The position numbers and the translations under genes are program-made. 38,913 nucleotides of DNA, from assembly GCF_000373925.1 (NCBI RefSeq), contig NZ_KB892797.1, forward strand, positions 1 to 38,913, given 5' to 3'. How positions within the stretch are numbered: the stretch's first letter is position 1; each line of letters opens with the position of its first letter. Source of the stretch: Actinopolymorpha alba DSM 45243 (GTDB lineage: Bacteria > Actinomycetota > Actinomycetes > Propionibacteriales > Actinopolymorphaceae). The notes under the pieces are model-generated. The model made no database searches. It was given only the letters and a program-made list of their open reading frames with translations, and was not told the origin of the DNA. This document shows positions 6,553 through 15,636 of the stretch, one piece after another.

Positions 6553-8073
6553 ATGGTGAACAGGCGACAGTTCCTCACCGGCGCCCTGCTGGCGACCGTC
6601 TCCATCAGTGCCTGCAGCGGCAAGCAGGAGGGCGGCTCGTCGGGCCGCTTCAGCTTCACCTACCTGCGCCCCACGTGGGGGCCCGCGACCTACACCAAGA
6701 ACGGTCCGTTCGAAAAGGAACTCGAACGCCGCGCCGGCGTTTCGATCGACGTCCAGATCATTCCGGTCATCGACTACGACACGAAGGTCAACACGATCCT
6801 CGCCTCCGGCGATATTCCCGACGTGATCTGGGGATCGGGTCCGACGTCAGGCACCTGGCGGAGCGCCCAGGACGAGGGAGCCTTCCTGCCGATCGACGAC
6901 TATCTCGACAAGTACCCCGCCGTCCGCAAGGCCGTTCCGGACAGCATCTGGAAGATGTTGCGTGACGACAAAGGCGACACCTATTTCGTTCCCAACCTCA
7001 TCTGGCCGCAGGTTCCCTTCTTTCTGTATTACCGGAAGGACCTCTTCGACAAGGCCGGGATCGCCGAGCCCGCCAGCCTGGAGGAGTTCCAGGCGACGCT
7101 CGAGCAGGTCAAGAAGGCGTATCCGAAGATGGTGCCGTTCACCATGGGGTACGAATGGCACGCCAAGGAGATCGCCACCTCCTTCGGGACAGGGATGTTC
7201 GGCTGGGAGCCGGCACCCGACGATCCAGACACGCTTGCACCGTGGTTCATGAAGGAGAAGGAGATCGATCTCTATTTCTGGCTCCAGGATCTCCACAAGA
7301 AGGGCCTGCTCGACCCCGACTACGGCGTTAGCAAGGAGCCGAACTTCTCGACCGCCAAGCTGAAGGCCGACAAGGCCGTCATGGCGATCGAACACTGGGG
7401 TGCCTACACCTCCATCGTGACCGAACTCCGCACCATCAGGTCGGACGGCGCGGTGAGTGTGGTCTCACCGCTGGGCGAAACCGCCGGTAGCCGCGCGGTC
7501 TTTCCTGTCGACCGGGGCTTCTATGTGTCCGCCAAGATCAAGGACCCCGACGGCTTCTTCGCGTTCCTCAACTGGACCCTCACCGAAGGCTCCGAGCTAC
7601 GCCGCTGGGGCGTGGAAGGCAAGACCTACAAGGTCGAGAACGGCACGAAGGTCTCTCTCCAGGACGCCGAGCGGCCGAAGTCCTACCAGGGACCGCAGAT
7701 CGAGCCCCTCGGGTTCATCGGGCCGTTCAGCGAGAAGCTGGACTGGGACGGCATGCGGACGAACTTCGAGGGCGCCGGCATCGGCAAGGACTTCGACTAC
7801 ATCAAGGGAAAGTTCGACGACTACACCAGGCAGGAGTACTTCGACTACCGCGACCCGACCGTGGTGTCGCCCACCGATGCCAAGAAGGGCACGCAGTTGT
7901 TCGAGGACAACCTGCAGAAGGTGGCTCAGAGCACCATCGTCAACCACAAGGTCACCCGGGCCGAGTGGGCGGCGGCGGTGGAGAAGTGGAAGAGGGCGGG
8001 CGGCAACGCCATTCTCGAGGAGGTCAACTCCCTCCAGAAGGACAAGTCGAAGCCCGAGTACACAACGGGATAA
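6553..8073 (+). CDS. Extracellular solute-binding lipoprotein (LplA-like, carbohydrate ABC importer)
   Basis: This 506-residue lipoprotein binds a carbohydrate at the outer face of the membrane and hands it to the permeases encoded next. The N-terminus has a twin-arginine-like NRRQFLTGALLATV signal and a lipobox ISAC, giving a lipidated cysteine. Segments such as FTYLRPTWGP, GDIPDVIWGSG and PVDRGFYVSAKIKDPDGFF fit the large family-1 binding proteins of the LplA/LipO type that pair with LplB- and LplC-like permeases and often take up oligosaccharides from uronate or other complex polymers. The ATG at 6553 has GAGGAG at 6541-6546. It is the first gene of a four-gene operon and is followed by a small hairpin. 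Confidence 0.9.
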   Translation: MVNRRQFLTGALLATVSISACSGKQEGGSSGRFSFTYLRPTWGPATYTKNGPFEKELERRAGVSIDVQIIPVIDYDTKVNTILASGDIPDVIWGSGPTSGTWRSAQDEGAFLPIDDYLDKYPAVRKAVPDSIWKMLRDDKGDTYFVPNLIWPQVPFFLYYRKDLFDKAGIAEPASLEEFQATLEQVKKAYPKMVPFTMGYEWHAKEIATSFGTGMFGWEPAPDDPDTLAPWFMKEKEIDLYFWLQDLHKKGLLDPDYGVSKEPNFSTAKLKADKAVMAIEHWGAYTSIVTELRTIRSDGAVSVVSPLGETAGSRAVFPVDRGFYVSAKIKDPDGFFAFLNWTLTEGSELRRWGVEGKTYKVENGTKVSLQDAERPKSYQGPQIEPLGFIGPFSEKLDWDGMRTNFEGAGIGKDFDYIKGKFDDYTRQEYFDYRDPTVVSPTDAKKGTQLFEDNLQKVAQSTIVNHKVTRAEWAAAVEKWKRAGGNAILEEVNSLQKDKSKPEYTTG

Positions 8074-8087
8074 GGCCGCTCGCGGCC
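8074..8087 (+). terminator. Small intercistronic hairpin after the binding-protein gene
   Basis: GGCCG-CTCG-CGGCC forms a compact hairpin immediately behind the TAA of the solute-binding protein and 50 bases before the first permease. Similar hairpins in other importers act as partial terminators or 3' stabilisers that raise the binding protein above the permeases; here that role is inference. Confidence 0.4.
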
Positions 8088-8136
8088 CACGCCGCCCGCG
8101 TTTCCTTTGCCTTCCAGCCACCGAGGAGTCACGCCG

Positions 8137-9099
8137 ATGAGCGAGGTTCGCGCGGCCGCCCCGCCTCGCCGCCGGGCGACACCGGCGCCCCGCGGACACC
8201 AGTCGAAGGCCGCCCTGGTCTGGAGGTACCGCTGGATCTACGCACTGATCCTGCCGACGGTCATCTACTTTGTGCTCTTCGCCTACCTCCCGATGATCGG
8301 GTTGCAGATCGCGTTCAAGGACTTCAAGGTCTTCGCGGGCATGTGGGAGAGCCCCTGGGTCGGGCTCGAGCATTTCCGTACGATGTTCGGCTCCGAGAAG
8401 TTCCCCGAACTCATCCGCAACACCTTGCTGATCAGCTTCTACCGCATCCTCTTCGGCTTCCCCGTTCCGATCATCTTCGCGCTGCTGCTCAACGAGGTAC
8501 GCCGCATGTGGTTCAAGCGCGGCGTCCAGACCGTGACGTACTTCCCGCACTTCCTGTCCTGGGTGGTCTTCGCCGGCATCGTCATCAACATTCTCGGGCC
8601 GACCGGGATCGTCAACACTCTGCTCGTCAATACTGGCGGTGACCGGATCAACTTCCTCACCAACCCCGACAGTTTCCGGGCGGTACTCGTCCTCACCGGA
8701 ATCATGAAGGAGTTCGGCTGGGGAGCGATCATCTATCTCGCCGCGCTGTCGAGTATCGACCCGGAGTTGTACGAAGCGGCCCGGGTCGACGGCGCCCGCA
8801 AGCTCCGCCAGATCTGGCACGTGACACTGCCCGGCCTGCGACCGGTGATGGCCGTACTCCTCGTACTCTCACTCGGCGGACTGCTGGACGCGGGATTCGA
8901 CCAGGTCTTCCAGCTCCAGAACGGCGCTGTCCTCGAGGTCGGCGACATCATCGACACCTACGTCTACCGGGCTGGCCTGCTCGAGGCGCAGTTCGAGCTG
9001 GCAACCGCCGTCGGGTTGTTCAAGGGCGTGGTCGGGCTCGCGATGATCGTGTCGGCTAACTGGGTGCTCCGCAGGATGGGACAACGATCGATATGGTGA
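8137..9099 (+). CDS. Carbohydrate ABC transporter permease (LplB-like)
   Basis: This 320-residue integral membrane protein is one half of the importer channel. A basic N-terminal tail precedes the first helix (WIYALILPTVIYFVLFAYLP). Five further helices follow, and the cytoplasmic EAA loop reads YEAARVDGARKLRQIWHVTL at about 208-227, the contact for an ATPase. The PMIGLQIAFKDF segment is characteristic of the LplB/YtcQ-associated group. GAGGAG at 8123-8128 supports the ATG at 8137. The stop overlaps the next permease start by 7 bases. No ATP-binding subunit lies in the locus, so a shared MsiK/MsmX-type ATPase encoded elsewhere is expected. Confidence 0.93.
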   Translation: MSEVRAAAPPRRRATPAPRGHQSKAALVWRYRWIYALILPTVIYFVLFAYLPMIGLQIAFKDFKVFAGMWESPWVGLEHFRTMFGSEKFPELIRNTLLISFYRILFGFPVPIIFALLLNEVRRMWFKRGVQTVTYFPHFLSWVVFAGIVINILGPTGIVNTLLVNTGGDRINFLTNPDSFRAVLVLTGIMKEFGWGAIIYLAALSSIDPELYEAARVDGARKLRQIWHVTLPGLRPVMAVLLVLSLGGLLDAGFDQVFQLQNGAVLEVGDIIDTYVYRAGLLEAQFELATAVGLFKGVVGLAMIVSANWVLRRMGQRSIW

Positions 9100-10043
9100 C
9101 CAAACCCGAAACCGGCGAGACGGAAATCCTCCGGAGCAGCCAGGTGACGAGCCAGCGGTCACGTCTTGAACGAAATCCCTGGTGGGGCGACACGATCATC
9201 TACCTCGTGCTGGTATTCCTCGGCCTGGTGACGTTGCTACCGATGTTGAACGTCCTCGCGAGGTCTCTGAGCAGCAGTGCGGCGATCTCCGCCAACCCGC
9301 TGATGCTGGTGCCGTACTCCTGGACGCTGGACGCGTATCAATACATCTTCGAGACGCCCGTCCTGATGAGGTCGTTCGGGATCACGGTGTTCGTCACGGT
9401 TGTCGGCACCGCACTGAACCTTCTCTTCACGACCACCGCGGCCTACGGACTGTCGAAGACCTACATCCCCGGCTACCGCTTTCTCATGTGGCTGGTGATC
9501 ATTCCGATGTTGTTCGGAGCCGGACTGATCCCGACGTACCTCCTGCTGAAGAATCTCGGGCTCATCAACAGCGTGTGGGTGCTCGTCATCTACGGCCTCG
9601 TCTCGCCGTTCAACCTCATCCTGATGCGGAACTTCTTCTGGAGTATCCCGAACGAGATCGAGGAGTCGGCCCGGATCGACGGGGCTTCCGACCTGCAGGT
9701 CCTCTGGCACATCGTCCTGCCACTGTCCAAGCCCGTCCTGGCCACGATCGGGCTCTTCTACGGCGTCGCCCACTGGAACGACTTCTTCACCGGGCTCTTC
9801 TTCATCACGGACTCCTCGAAATGGCCGCTCCAGGTGGTCATGCGTTCGATCATCATCGACCAGAGCATGCTCGGAATGGGTGGCGGCACCGCACCGACCG
9901 CCGATCTGCAGAAGCTCGTCATTTCCGCGGACAACATCAGAGCGGCGACGATCATCTTCTCCACCGTTCCGATCCTGCTGGCGTATCCCTTCCTCCAGCG
10001 CTATTTCGTCAAGGGCATCATCCTCGGCGCGGTCAAGGGCTGA
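9093..10043 (+). CDS. Carbohydrate ABC transporter permease (LplC/YtcP-like)
   Basis: This is the second permease, of 316 residues. Six hydrophobic segments are visible, starting with IIYLVLVFLGLVTLLPMLNV. The extracytoplasmic LARSLSSSAAI loop and the EAA motif EESARIDGASDLQVLWHIVL (about 189-208) place it in the CUT1 permease family with LplC/YtcP. The ATG lies within the 3' end of the first permease gene, so both subunits are made in coupled fashion. Thirty-two bases after its stop comes the start of the large secreted beta-helix protein, preceded by GGAGG, so transport and extracellular degradation are probably co-transcribed. Confidence 0.93.
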   Translation: MVTKPETGETEILRSSQVTSQRSRLERNPWWGDTIIYLVLVFLGLVTLLPMLNVLARSLSSSAAISANPLMLVPYSWTLDAYQYIFETPVLMRSFGITVFVTVVGTALNLLFTTTAAYGLSKTYIPGYRFLMWLVIIPMLFGAGLIPTYLLLKNLGLINSVWVLVIYGLVSPFNLILMRNFFWSIPNEIEESARIDGASDLQVLWHIVLPLSKPVLATIGLFYGVAHWNDFFTGLFFITDSSKWPLQVVMRSIIIDQSMLGMGGGTAPTADLQKLVISADNIRAATIIFSTVPILLAYPFLQRYFVKGIILGAVKG

Positions 10044-10075
10044 CCGCGCCCGTTCACCACCAACGGAGGTTGCTG

Positions 10076-13000
10076 ATGCCGGTACGTCGCGCACGACGGC
10101 GCAGGTTGCGGGTCGGCACCTGCCTCACCCTGCTGACCATCCTGGCCCTGCTGGTGCCCACCTGGGCCGGGGCGGCGTCCCAGGCCGCCGGCCCAGTGAT
10201 GTATCCGAGCGGCGTCGGCGCCGACCTCGGCGCCACCCCCGCGACGCTCGGCATCCGGGTCCGGGCCGGGGACAACCCGGACGGCCTGGTGACCGGCACG
10301 CTGCAGGGACGGGACTACTGGAAGACCAACACCGCCGCCAACACCGGCTCCTTCTACCTGGATCTCGACGAGGAGTACGTCAGCGGCCTCGCCACCAAGG
10401 ACGTCACCGTCAGCGTCACCTATTACGACACGGAAAGCGGCGGTCTGTCCCTGCACTATGACGCGGCCGACAACCCCGACGCAGCTGCCACCGACATACC
10501 GATGACAGGCACCGCGCGGTGGAAGACCAGCACCTTCTCCCTGAGCGATGGCAGGTTCGCCAACCGCCTCAACGGCGCGGACCTACGGCTTGGTCCGGCC
10601 GAGAGCGATCCGACCGAGGACATCATCGTCTCCTCGATCCGGGTCGGGTCGGTCGGCGCCGCGGTCGACCTCGGCGCGACGCCGCGGGAACGCGGCATCG
10701 CTCCCAGGGCGGGCGACCGGGCTGAGGGTCTCATCGTCGGAGAGCAGGACGGGCGTACTTACTGGCAGACGAACCGCGCAGCCCCGGCTCCGGCGACGTT
10801 GTACCTCTACATGAACGTCGCGGACACCTATGTCTACAACACAAAGAACACCGTGCTCGTCAGCATCGACTACTTCGACGAGGGCAACGGCCGGCTGAGT
10901 CTGCAGTACGACTCCCCCGGCGAGGAGCTCAGCGACAAGTTCAAGAATTCCGAGGCGTTTGCCTACGGCGATTCAAGGACCTGGAAGACCCATACGTACG
11001 CCCTCGACGACGCCGTGATGACGAACCGCTCGAACGGCTCGGACTTCCGCATCACCACCGGCGGAGGCGCTGTCGAGGTGAAGGTGGCGTCGGTGCGGGT
11101 CACCGTGGTCGCCGCGGAACTCGACACCACCCAAGGTCTGCGCAACCTCATCGGCGAAGCAACCAGGGATCACGTCGCCGCCCGCGAGGGCACCCGGGAC
11201 GGGCAGTTCCCTTCGGGGTCGAAGACCACGCTGCGGTCGGCCATCGACGACGCGCAAGCAGTGGTTGACACTCCCAGCGCCGGTGAGGAGCGTGTCAAGG
11301 CAGCCTTGCACACGGTGTTCGAAGCACTGCGGGACTTCCGGGCTTCGAAGATCGACACCAACCTCGCCCGTGGCGCCACCGCCACGGCCAGCAGTGGCGC
11401 TCCCGGCGCGGGGCCGGAGTTGGCCGTGGACGGAGACGGGGACACCGCGTGGACCAGCGGTGCCGGCCACTCGGGCGAGTGGCTCCAGGTCGACCTGGGC
11501 AAGGCGCAACAGGTGAACGACGTCCGGGTCAGCTGGGCGGGGGCGTACTCCCCCGACTACACCGTCCAGGTTTCCACCGACGGGCAGCGGTATGTCACCG
11601 TGGGCCGCTCGGGTACGCCGGGCGGCAACCGGGTCGCCCGCACCGCCTTCGAGACGAGTTCGGCGAGGTTCGTCAAGGTGGCGTTCAACGGCTACGCCGG
11701 CCAGTCCGACACCTTCTCGGTCAGGGAGCTCCAGGTGCGCAACCAGCCGATCGTCCAGCCGCGCCCCAAACTGGTGAAGACGGCGTACCCGACGGACGAC
11801 GCCGTGGTGGCCGACTTCGACGTGTCGGTCTACGGCGCCGACCGTACCGGCGCGAAGGACGCGACCAGCGCCATCCAGCGCGCGCTCTACGACTGCTACG
11901 ACGCTGGCGGCGGCACCGTCTGGATGCCGGCGGGGAAATACCTCGTCACGGACACGCTCGAGGTCCACGCCTTCTGCACCCTGCGCGGTGACCGGCGCGA
12001 TCCCGACGTGGGTGAAGGCGGCTACGGCACGGTCGTTCTCGCCGACGTCCCTTCGGGCGATGACGGCCCGGCGGTGTTCCGGATCGGCGGCAGCGCGGGC
12101 GTCATGGGGATCACGACCTATTACCCACGGCAGAGCGCGACTGACCCGGTGCCGTACAACTACACGTTCGAGATTCCCGGCGGCGCCTGGATCGGCAACG
12201 AAAACTACATGATGGCGACGATCTCCGACGTCACCATGCTGAACTCCTACCGCGGGATCGGCATCAGCACGATGCCCAACGATCGTGGCACCGCCCCAAG
12301 CTCCGGGCAGGTACACGAGTCGTCCACCATCCGCAACGTGAAGGGCACCGCGCTCTACGAGGGGGTCCGTGCCTACAACGGTGCCGACGTCGGCACCTGG
12401 GAGAACGTCACCTTCAACAACGCCTACTGGGCTGACGCTCCGTCGGACTACCATCCGCCGCGGCGGGCGACACTCGATGCCTGGACCCGCGCGCACGGCA
12501 CCGGCTTCGCGCTCGGCGACCTGGAGTGGGAGCAGCTGTACAACCTCCAGGCATCCGACTACGACGTCGGGATCCGGATCGTTCCAGGCCAGCGGATCAG
12601 CTTCGCCGGGAGCTTCCTGCAGACCGAGATCCGGCGTACCAACGTCGCCCTGAAGGTGGAGAGCTTCGACTCCCGGTGGGGGTTGGTGTTCGCGGCCGGC
12701 CGGCTGGAGGGCAGCCAGTACGCGATCCAGAACTCCTCGCAGGGCTTCGTGAAGCTCACGGGCACGCAGGTGCGGGGCGCCACCCAGGGCATCGTCCATG
12801 TCCTGGACGGCCAGCCACCGGCGTACACCCAGGGACCACTGCCACAACCGGCGCGCGCCGTCCTGTACGACGCTCGCGCGGCACCCTTCCGCGCCCCGCG
12901 CGGGGCGGGCTACCTCCCCGCTGAGGACGCCACTGCCGCGATCCAGGCGGCACTGGACCAGGCGCACCGGTCCGGTGGCGGCATCGTCTACCTGCCGGCC

Positions 13001-14050
13001 GGGTGGTACCGCATCCAGCGGCACCTCAGGGTTCCGGCGAACGTCGAACTCCGGGGCGCCTCCGCGGTGCCCAACCGTGACCAGCTCGGCGCCAGCGGCG
13101 GCACCGTATTGATGGCATACGAAGGGCGTGCCACCACTGCCCCGGACTCCGCGCCGGCCCTCATCACGTTGGACGGAAGCCGTGCCGGCGTTCGCGGCCT
13201 GCGGATCTTCTACCCGGAAAACAACCCCGCCGCTCCGGACGGTCTCGTCGCGTACCCCTATGCGGTCCGTGGCAACGGACCTGGGGTCTACGCCGTCAAC
13301 CTCGGCTTGCCGAACGCCTGGAACGGCATCGACCTCGCCACCCATCGCAACGACAGGTTCGTGGTGCGGAAGGTCACCGGCGCGTTCTTCGACCACGCCG
13401 TCACGGTCGGGCCGAGCGACCGGGGCCGGGTCGAAGGCCTGCTGTCCAACGGCAACGCGGTGACCAGGGTGGGCTACAACCTGCCGAACTGGGCCATCGA
13501 GAGAGACATCTTCAGCCAGGTGATCGACAAGTACATGCGCAAGCGGTCCGCACTCGTCACGGTGACGGGTGCGTCCCGGCTGACGGTCCTCAACGCCTTC
13601 GCCTACGGCTTCCACGACGGCCTCGTCGTCGGGTCGGGCGAGGTGACCGCCTTCAACCTGGGCACGGACAACCTCGGCGAGGACGGCCGCACGGTCGACG
13701 TGACCAGCGGGAAGGTATCCGTCACCAACCTCCTGCGCTACAACGGCGCCACGAGCAATGGACCGGCGAGGTTGTTCAACATCATGGCGATCAACATGCA
13801 GCAGAACGCCCTCACCGTCGCTGCTGAACCCGCACGCGCGGGTCGGATCTCCCTTGTTGGCAACGAAACCGAGCCCGGCAGGTACGAACGCGGCAGCCAG
13901 GTGAGCGCGGTCGCCGAACCCACACCGGGCTTTGAGTTCGTGAGCTGGTCCGCCGACGGCGAGGTGGTGTCACGCGAGCGGTCCTTCACCGTCACCGTGA
14001 CGAAGGACCTCGCGTTGACCGCCACCTTCGCACCGCGTTCCCGCGGCTGA
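10076..14050 (+). CDS. Secreted modular protein: duplicated beta-sandwich, F5/8C (CBM32) and two pectate-lyase-superfamily beta-helix modules
   Basis: This 1324-residue protein is exported by an Arg-rich signal peptide (about 1-38, ending AGA-AS). Residues about 50-185 and 198-345 are two related beta-sandwich repeats, each opening with DLGATP and containing YW(K/Q)TN and (L/I)SLxYD-like segments. A helical linker (about 350-425) precedes an F5/8 type C domain (about 427-565; LARGATATASS, GEWLQVDLGKAQ), probably carbohydrate binding. Two right-handed beta-helix modules follow, each starting like Pectate_lyase_3 (about 580: VYGADRTGAKDATSAIQRAL with GGGTVWMPAGKY; about 944: EDATAAIQAAL with GGGIVYLPAGWY). 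The C-terminal 60 residues resemble a 'bacterial repeat' wall domain (FEFVSWSADG, LTATFAP). It likely cleaves or binds a uronate-rich polymer; the substrate is unknown. The ATG at 10076 has GGAGG at 10064-10068. Confidence 0.88.
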   Translation: MPVRRARRRRLRVGTCLTLLTILALLVPTWAGAASQAAGPVMYPSGVGADLGATPATLGIRVRAGDNPDGLVTGTLQGRDYWKTNTAANTGSFYLDLDEEYVSGLATKDVTVSVTYYDTESGGLSLHYDAADNPDAAATDIPMTGTARWKTSTFSLSDGRFANRLNGADLRLGPAESDPTEDIIVSSIRVGSVGAAVDLGATPRERGIAPRAGDRAEGLIVGEQDGRTYWQTNRAAPAPATLYLYMNVADTYVYNTKNTVLVSIDYFDEGNGRLSLQYDSPGEELSDKFKNSEAFAYGDSRTWKTHTYALDDAVMTNRSNGSDFRITTGGGAVEVKVASVRVTVVAAELDTTQGLRNLIGEATRDHVAAREGTRDGQFPSGSKTTLRSAIDDAQAVVDTPSAGEERVKAALHTVFEALRDFRASKIDTNLARGATATASSGAPGAGPELAVDGDGDTAWTSGAGHSGEWLQVDLGKAQQVNDVRVSWAGAYSPDYTVQVSTDGQRYVTVGRSGTPGGNRVARTAFETSSARFVKVAFNGYAGQSDTFSVRELQVRNQPIVQPRPKLVKTAYPTDDAVVADFDVSVYGADRTGAKDATSAIQRALYDCYDAGGGTVWMPAGKYLVTDTLEVHAFCTLRGDRRDPDVGEGGYGTVVLADVPSGDDGPAVFRIGGSAGVMGITTYYPRQSATDPVPYNYTFEIPGGAWIGNENYMMATISDVTMLNSYRGIGISTMPNDRGTAPSSGQVHESSTIRNVKGTALYEGVRAYNGADVGTWENVTFNNAYWADAPSDYHPPRRATLDAWTRAHGTGFALGDLEWEQLYNLQASDYDVGIRIVPGQRISFAGSFLQTEIRRTNVALKVESFDSRWGLVFAAGRLEGSQYAIQNSSQGFVKLTGTQVRGATQGIVHVLDGQPPAYTQGPLPQPARAVLYDARAAPFRAPRGAGYLPAEDATAAIQAALDQAHRSGGGIVYLPAGWYRIQRHLRVPANVELRGASAVPNRDQLGASGGTVLMAYEGRATTAPDSAPALITLDGSRAGVRGLRIFYPENNPAAPDGLVAYPYAVRGNGPGVYAVNLGLPNAWNGIDLATHRNDRFVVRKVTGAFFDHAVTVGPSDRGRVEGLLSNGNAVTRVGYNLPNWAIERDIFSQVIDKYMRKRSALVTVTGASRLTVLNAFAYGFHDGLVVGSGEVTAFNLGTDNLGEDGRTVDVTSGKVSVTNLLRYNGATSNGPARLFNIMAINMQQNALTVAAEPARAGRISLVGNETEPGRYERGSQVSAVAEPTPGFEFVSWSADGEVVSRERSFTVTVTKDLALTATFAPRSRG

Positions 14051-15262
14051 GCCGGGGTTCGGCAGGCTCGTGGTCCGCGGCCTCAGGGTGGAGGCGCGGA
14101 CCACGAGCTCCGGCTCGACCACCACATGCCGGACTGGTCCAGCGATGCCGTCCGTCATCAGCTCCAGCAGCAGGTGCGCCGCCCCCTGCCCGACCCACCT
14201 CTTCGGCGGGGACACCGCGGTCAACGGCGGGTCGGCCATCTCCGCGATCTCGTCGTCATAGGCGATGACTGACAGATCCTCCGGTATCCGCCACCCGTGC
14301 CCCCGCGCGTGGTGTACCAATGAGAGCGCGGTCTGGTCGCTGTGTACGAGGACGGCCGTGGCCTGGGAGTGATACAGCCGCTGGAGGACGGCGGCCATCG
14401 CGTCGTTCGTCGGCCAGGCACTGTAACCGGCATCAGAGCAGTGGTTGACGTCAGAGTAGTGGTTGATTTCAGAGCACCGGTTGGCCGCGGGACTGGTGAT
14501 GATCAGCGGCGAGCCGGCCGGGTCCATACCCGCTGTCGCGACCGCCGCCCGCCAACCGTTGATCACCCGGGACTTCGTCTGTGACTGCCCCTGCGTCACC
14601 AGGGCGACGCCGCGGTGACCCAGGCGCGCCAGGTGCCGGACAGCCCGGGCGGCCCCAAGCTCGTGGTCGGCACGCACCGAGCACAACGCTCGGTCGCGCA
14701 CGGGGATCTGCACGGTGCGTTCCATCAACACGACCGGCACGGGCAGTTCGAAGAGCCAGTCGAGGAGTTCCGGGGCACCCTCGTCGAGCGTGACATTCGG
14801 GGTGAGCAGCAGGCCGGTGGCGCCGGCGTCGAGCAACTGGCGGGCGAGCATCCGGTCCTGGGCCGGCTGGTAGTTGGAGATGGCGAGTGCCCGGCGTACC
14901 TTCCTCGCATCGAACACCCGACGCGCCCCGGCCACGACCTGCGGGAAGTAATACGCGCCGGTCGGGACGACGATCCCGACCTGACCACTCACGATCCGCT
15001 CCCTGGCTGGCACGACCTCACGTTGAGCCGGTCTGGTCCTCTGAGCATCGTCGGCGGCCTCCGAAACCACCGGAGCCAGCTCGCGGCGTAGGACGCCACC
15101 GCCATGCACCCGCTCGATCACCCCGCGTTCGGCCAGTGCGGCGAGGTCGCGCCGGATGGTCATCGTCGAAACCTGGAAATCGGCGACCAGGTCCGTAACC
15201 CTGACGAACCCTCGCGTACGAGCGAGATCCAGAATGCGTGAGCGACGTAGTTCGGCTGGCAT
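13970..15262 (-). CDS. DeoR-type HTH / LacI-type sensor hybrid transcriptional regulator
   Basis: This is a 430-residue regulator. Residues 1-55 form a DeoR winged helix (RRSRILDLARTRGFVRVTDL, then FQVSTMTIRRDLAALAERGV with the HGGG wing). From about 85 to 400 a LacI/PurR-like ligand domain follows (GIVVPTGAYYFPQVVAGARRV, HLARLGHRGVALVTQG, SVIAYDDEIAEMADPPLTAV). The start at 15262 is supported by GGAAGG on the minus strand; a longer open frame upstream looks non-coding. It is divergent from the PL6 operon and probably represses it, perhaps also the upstream genes. Its last 27 codons lie antisense inside the 3' end of the beta-helix gene and look like unconstrained tail. A hexapeptide repeat interrupts the sensor domain near residues 259-277. 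Confidence 0.88.
   Translation of the reverse strand: MPAELRRSRILDLARTRGFVRVTDLVADFQVSTMTIRRDLAALAERGVIERVHGGGVLRRELAPVVSEAADDAQRTRPAQREVVPARERIVSGQVGIVVPTGAYYFPQVVAGARRVFDARKVRRALAISNYQPAQDRMLARQLLDAGATGLLLTPNVTLDEGAPELLDWLFELPVPVVLMERTVQIPVRDRALCSVRADHELGAARAVRHLARLGHRGVALVTQGQSQTKSRVINGWRAAVATAGMDPAGSPLIITSPAANRCSEINHYSDVNHCSDAGYSAWPTNDAMAAVLQRLYHSQATAVLVHSDQTALSLVHHARGHGWRIPEDLSVIAYDDEIAEMADPPLTAVSPPKRWVGQGAAHLLLELMTDGIAGPVRHVVVEPELVVRASTLRPRTTSLPNPGSAAGTRCEGGGQREVLRHGDGEGPLA
14433..14486. repeat. Three 18-bp tandem repeats inside the DeoR-LacI gene
   Basis: Units begin TCAGAGCAGTGGTTGACG (14433), TCAGAGTAGTGGTTGATT (14451) and TCAGAGCACCGGTTGGCC (14469). The unit length is a multiple of three, so on the minus strand they encode a hexapeptide repeat of the form N(H/R)-(Y/C)-S-(D/E)-(V/I/A). 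LacI-type domains usually lack such an insertion; copy number could vary without breaking the frame. Confidence 0.8.
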
Positions 15263-15636
15263 GGCGACACCTTCCGATCGATCCGTGGGGCTTCGCGGGA
15301 CCGGGCGGTGGACAGCAGGCTTTCGATATCGAACGTTCCCGCTCAGATAACGAGAACCTGATGTCCGGGGCGACGACCTTTCCTTGACAGTCTGCGGATC
15401 CTTCACAACATTGTGACCATCTGAACACCGCGACGTTCTTGACGCCAAAACGACCGCTGTCACGTCACACTTTCCGGTCCAGGATCCTTTCGGAAAACGT
15501 TCAGTCCGCCTTTGGTCAAGGAATTACCGGCGCGCTGACGAATAAGGGAAACCGCTCTCCACGCCCTCGCTGGTGAGCGGCCAGGTCGTGGTTGTCGAAC
15601 GGCCTGACCAAAGCCACCTCAGAGAGGACCCGACGA
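15263..15636. promoter_or_regulatory. Divergent control region between the DeoR-LacI regulator and the PL6 operon
   Basis: No gene is seen in these 374 bases. Two AACGTT-centred palindromes, GAACGTTC (15331-15338) and AAACGTTC (15495-15502), are candidate LacI-type operators. A TTGACA hexamer lies at 15384-15389, followed downstream by a CACAA-CA-TTGTG palindrome (15404-15415) that would overlap a -10 position; the -10 itself is poor. Which element serves which gene cannot be decided from sequence alone. Confidence 0.4.

Noticed and set aside
10973-13615. 880-codon open frame on the minus strand opposite the large beta-helix gene
   Set aside because: It is an antisense shadow caused by G/C-rich third positions; composition is Arg/Asp/Val-rich without domains, and the plus strand carries clear families.
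14433-14486. Possible CRISPR or regulatory repeat array
   Set aside because: The units are contiguous, 18 bp, without spacers, and lie in frame within a regulator gene.
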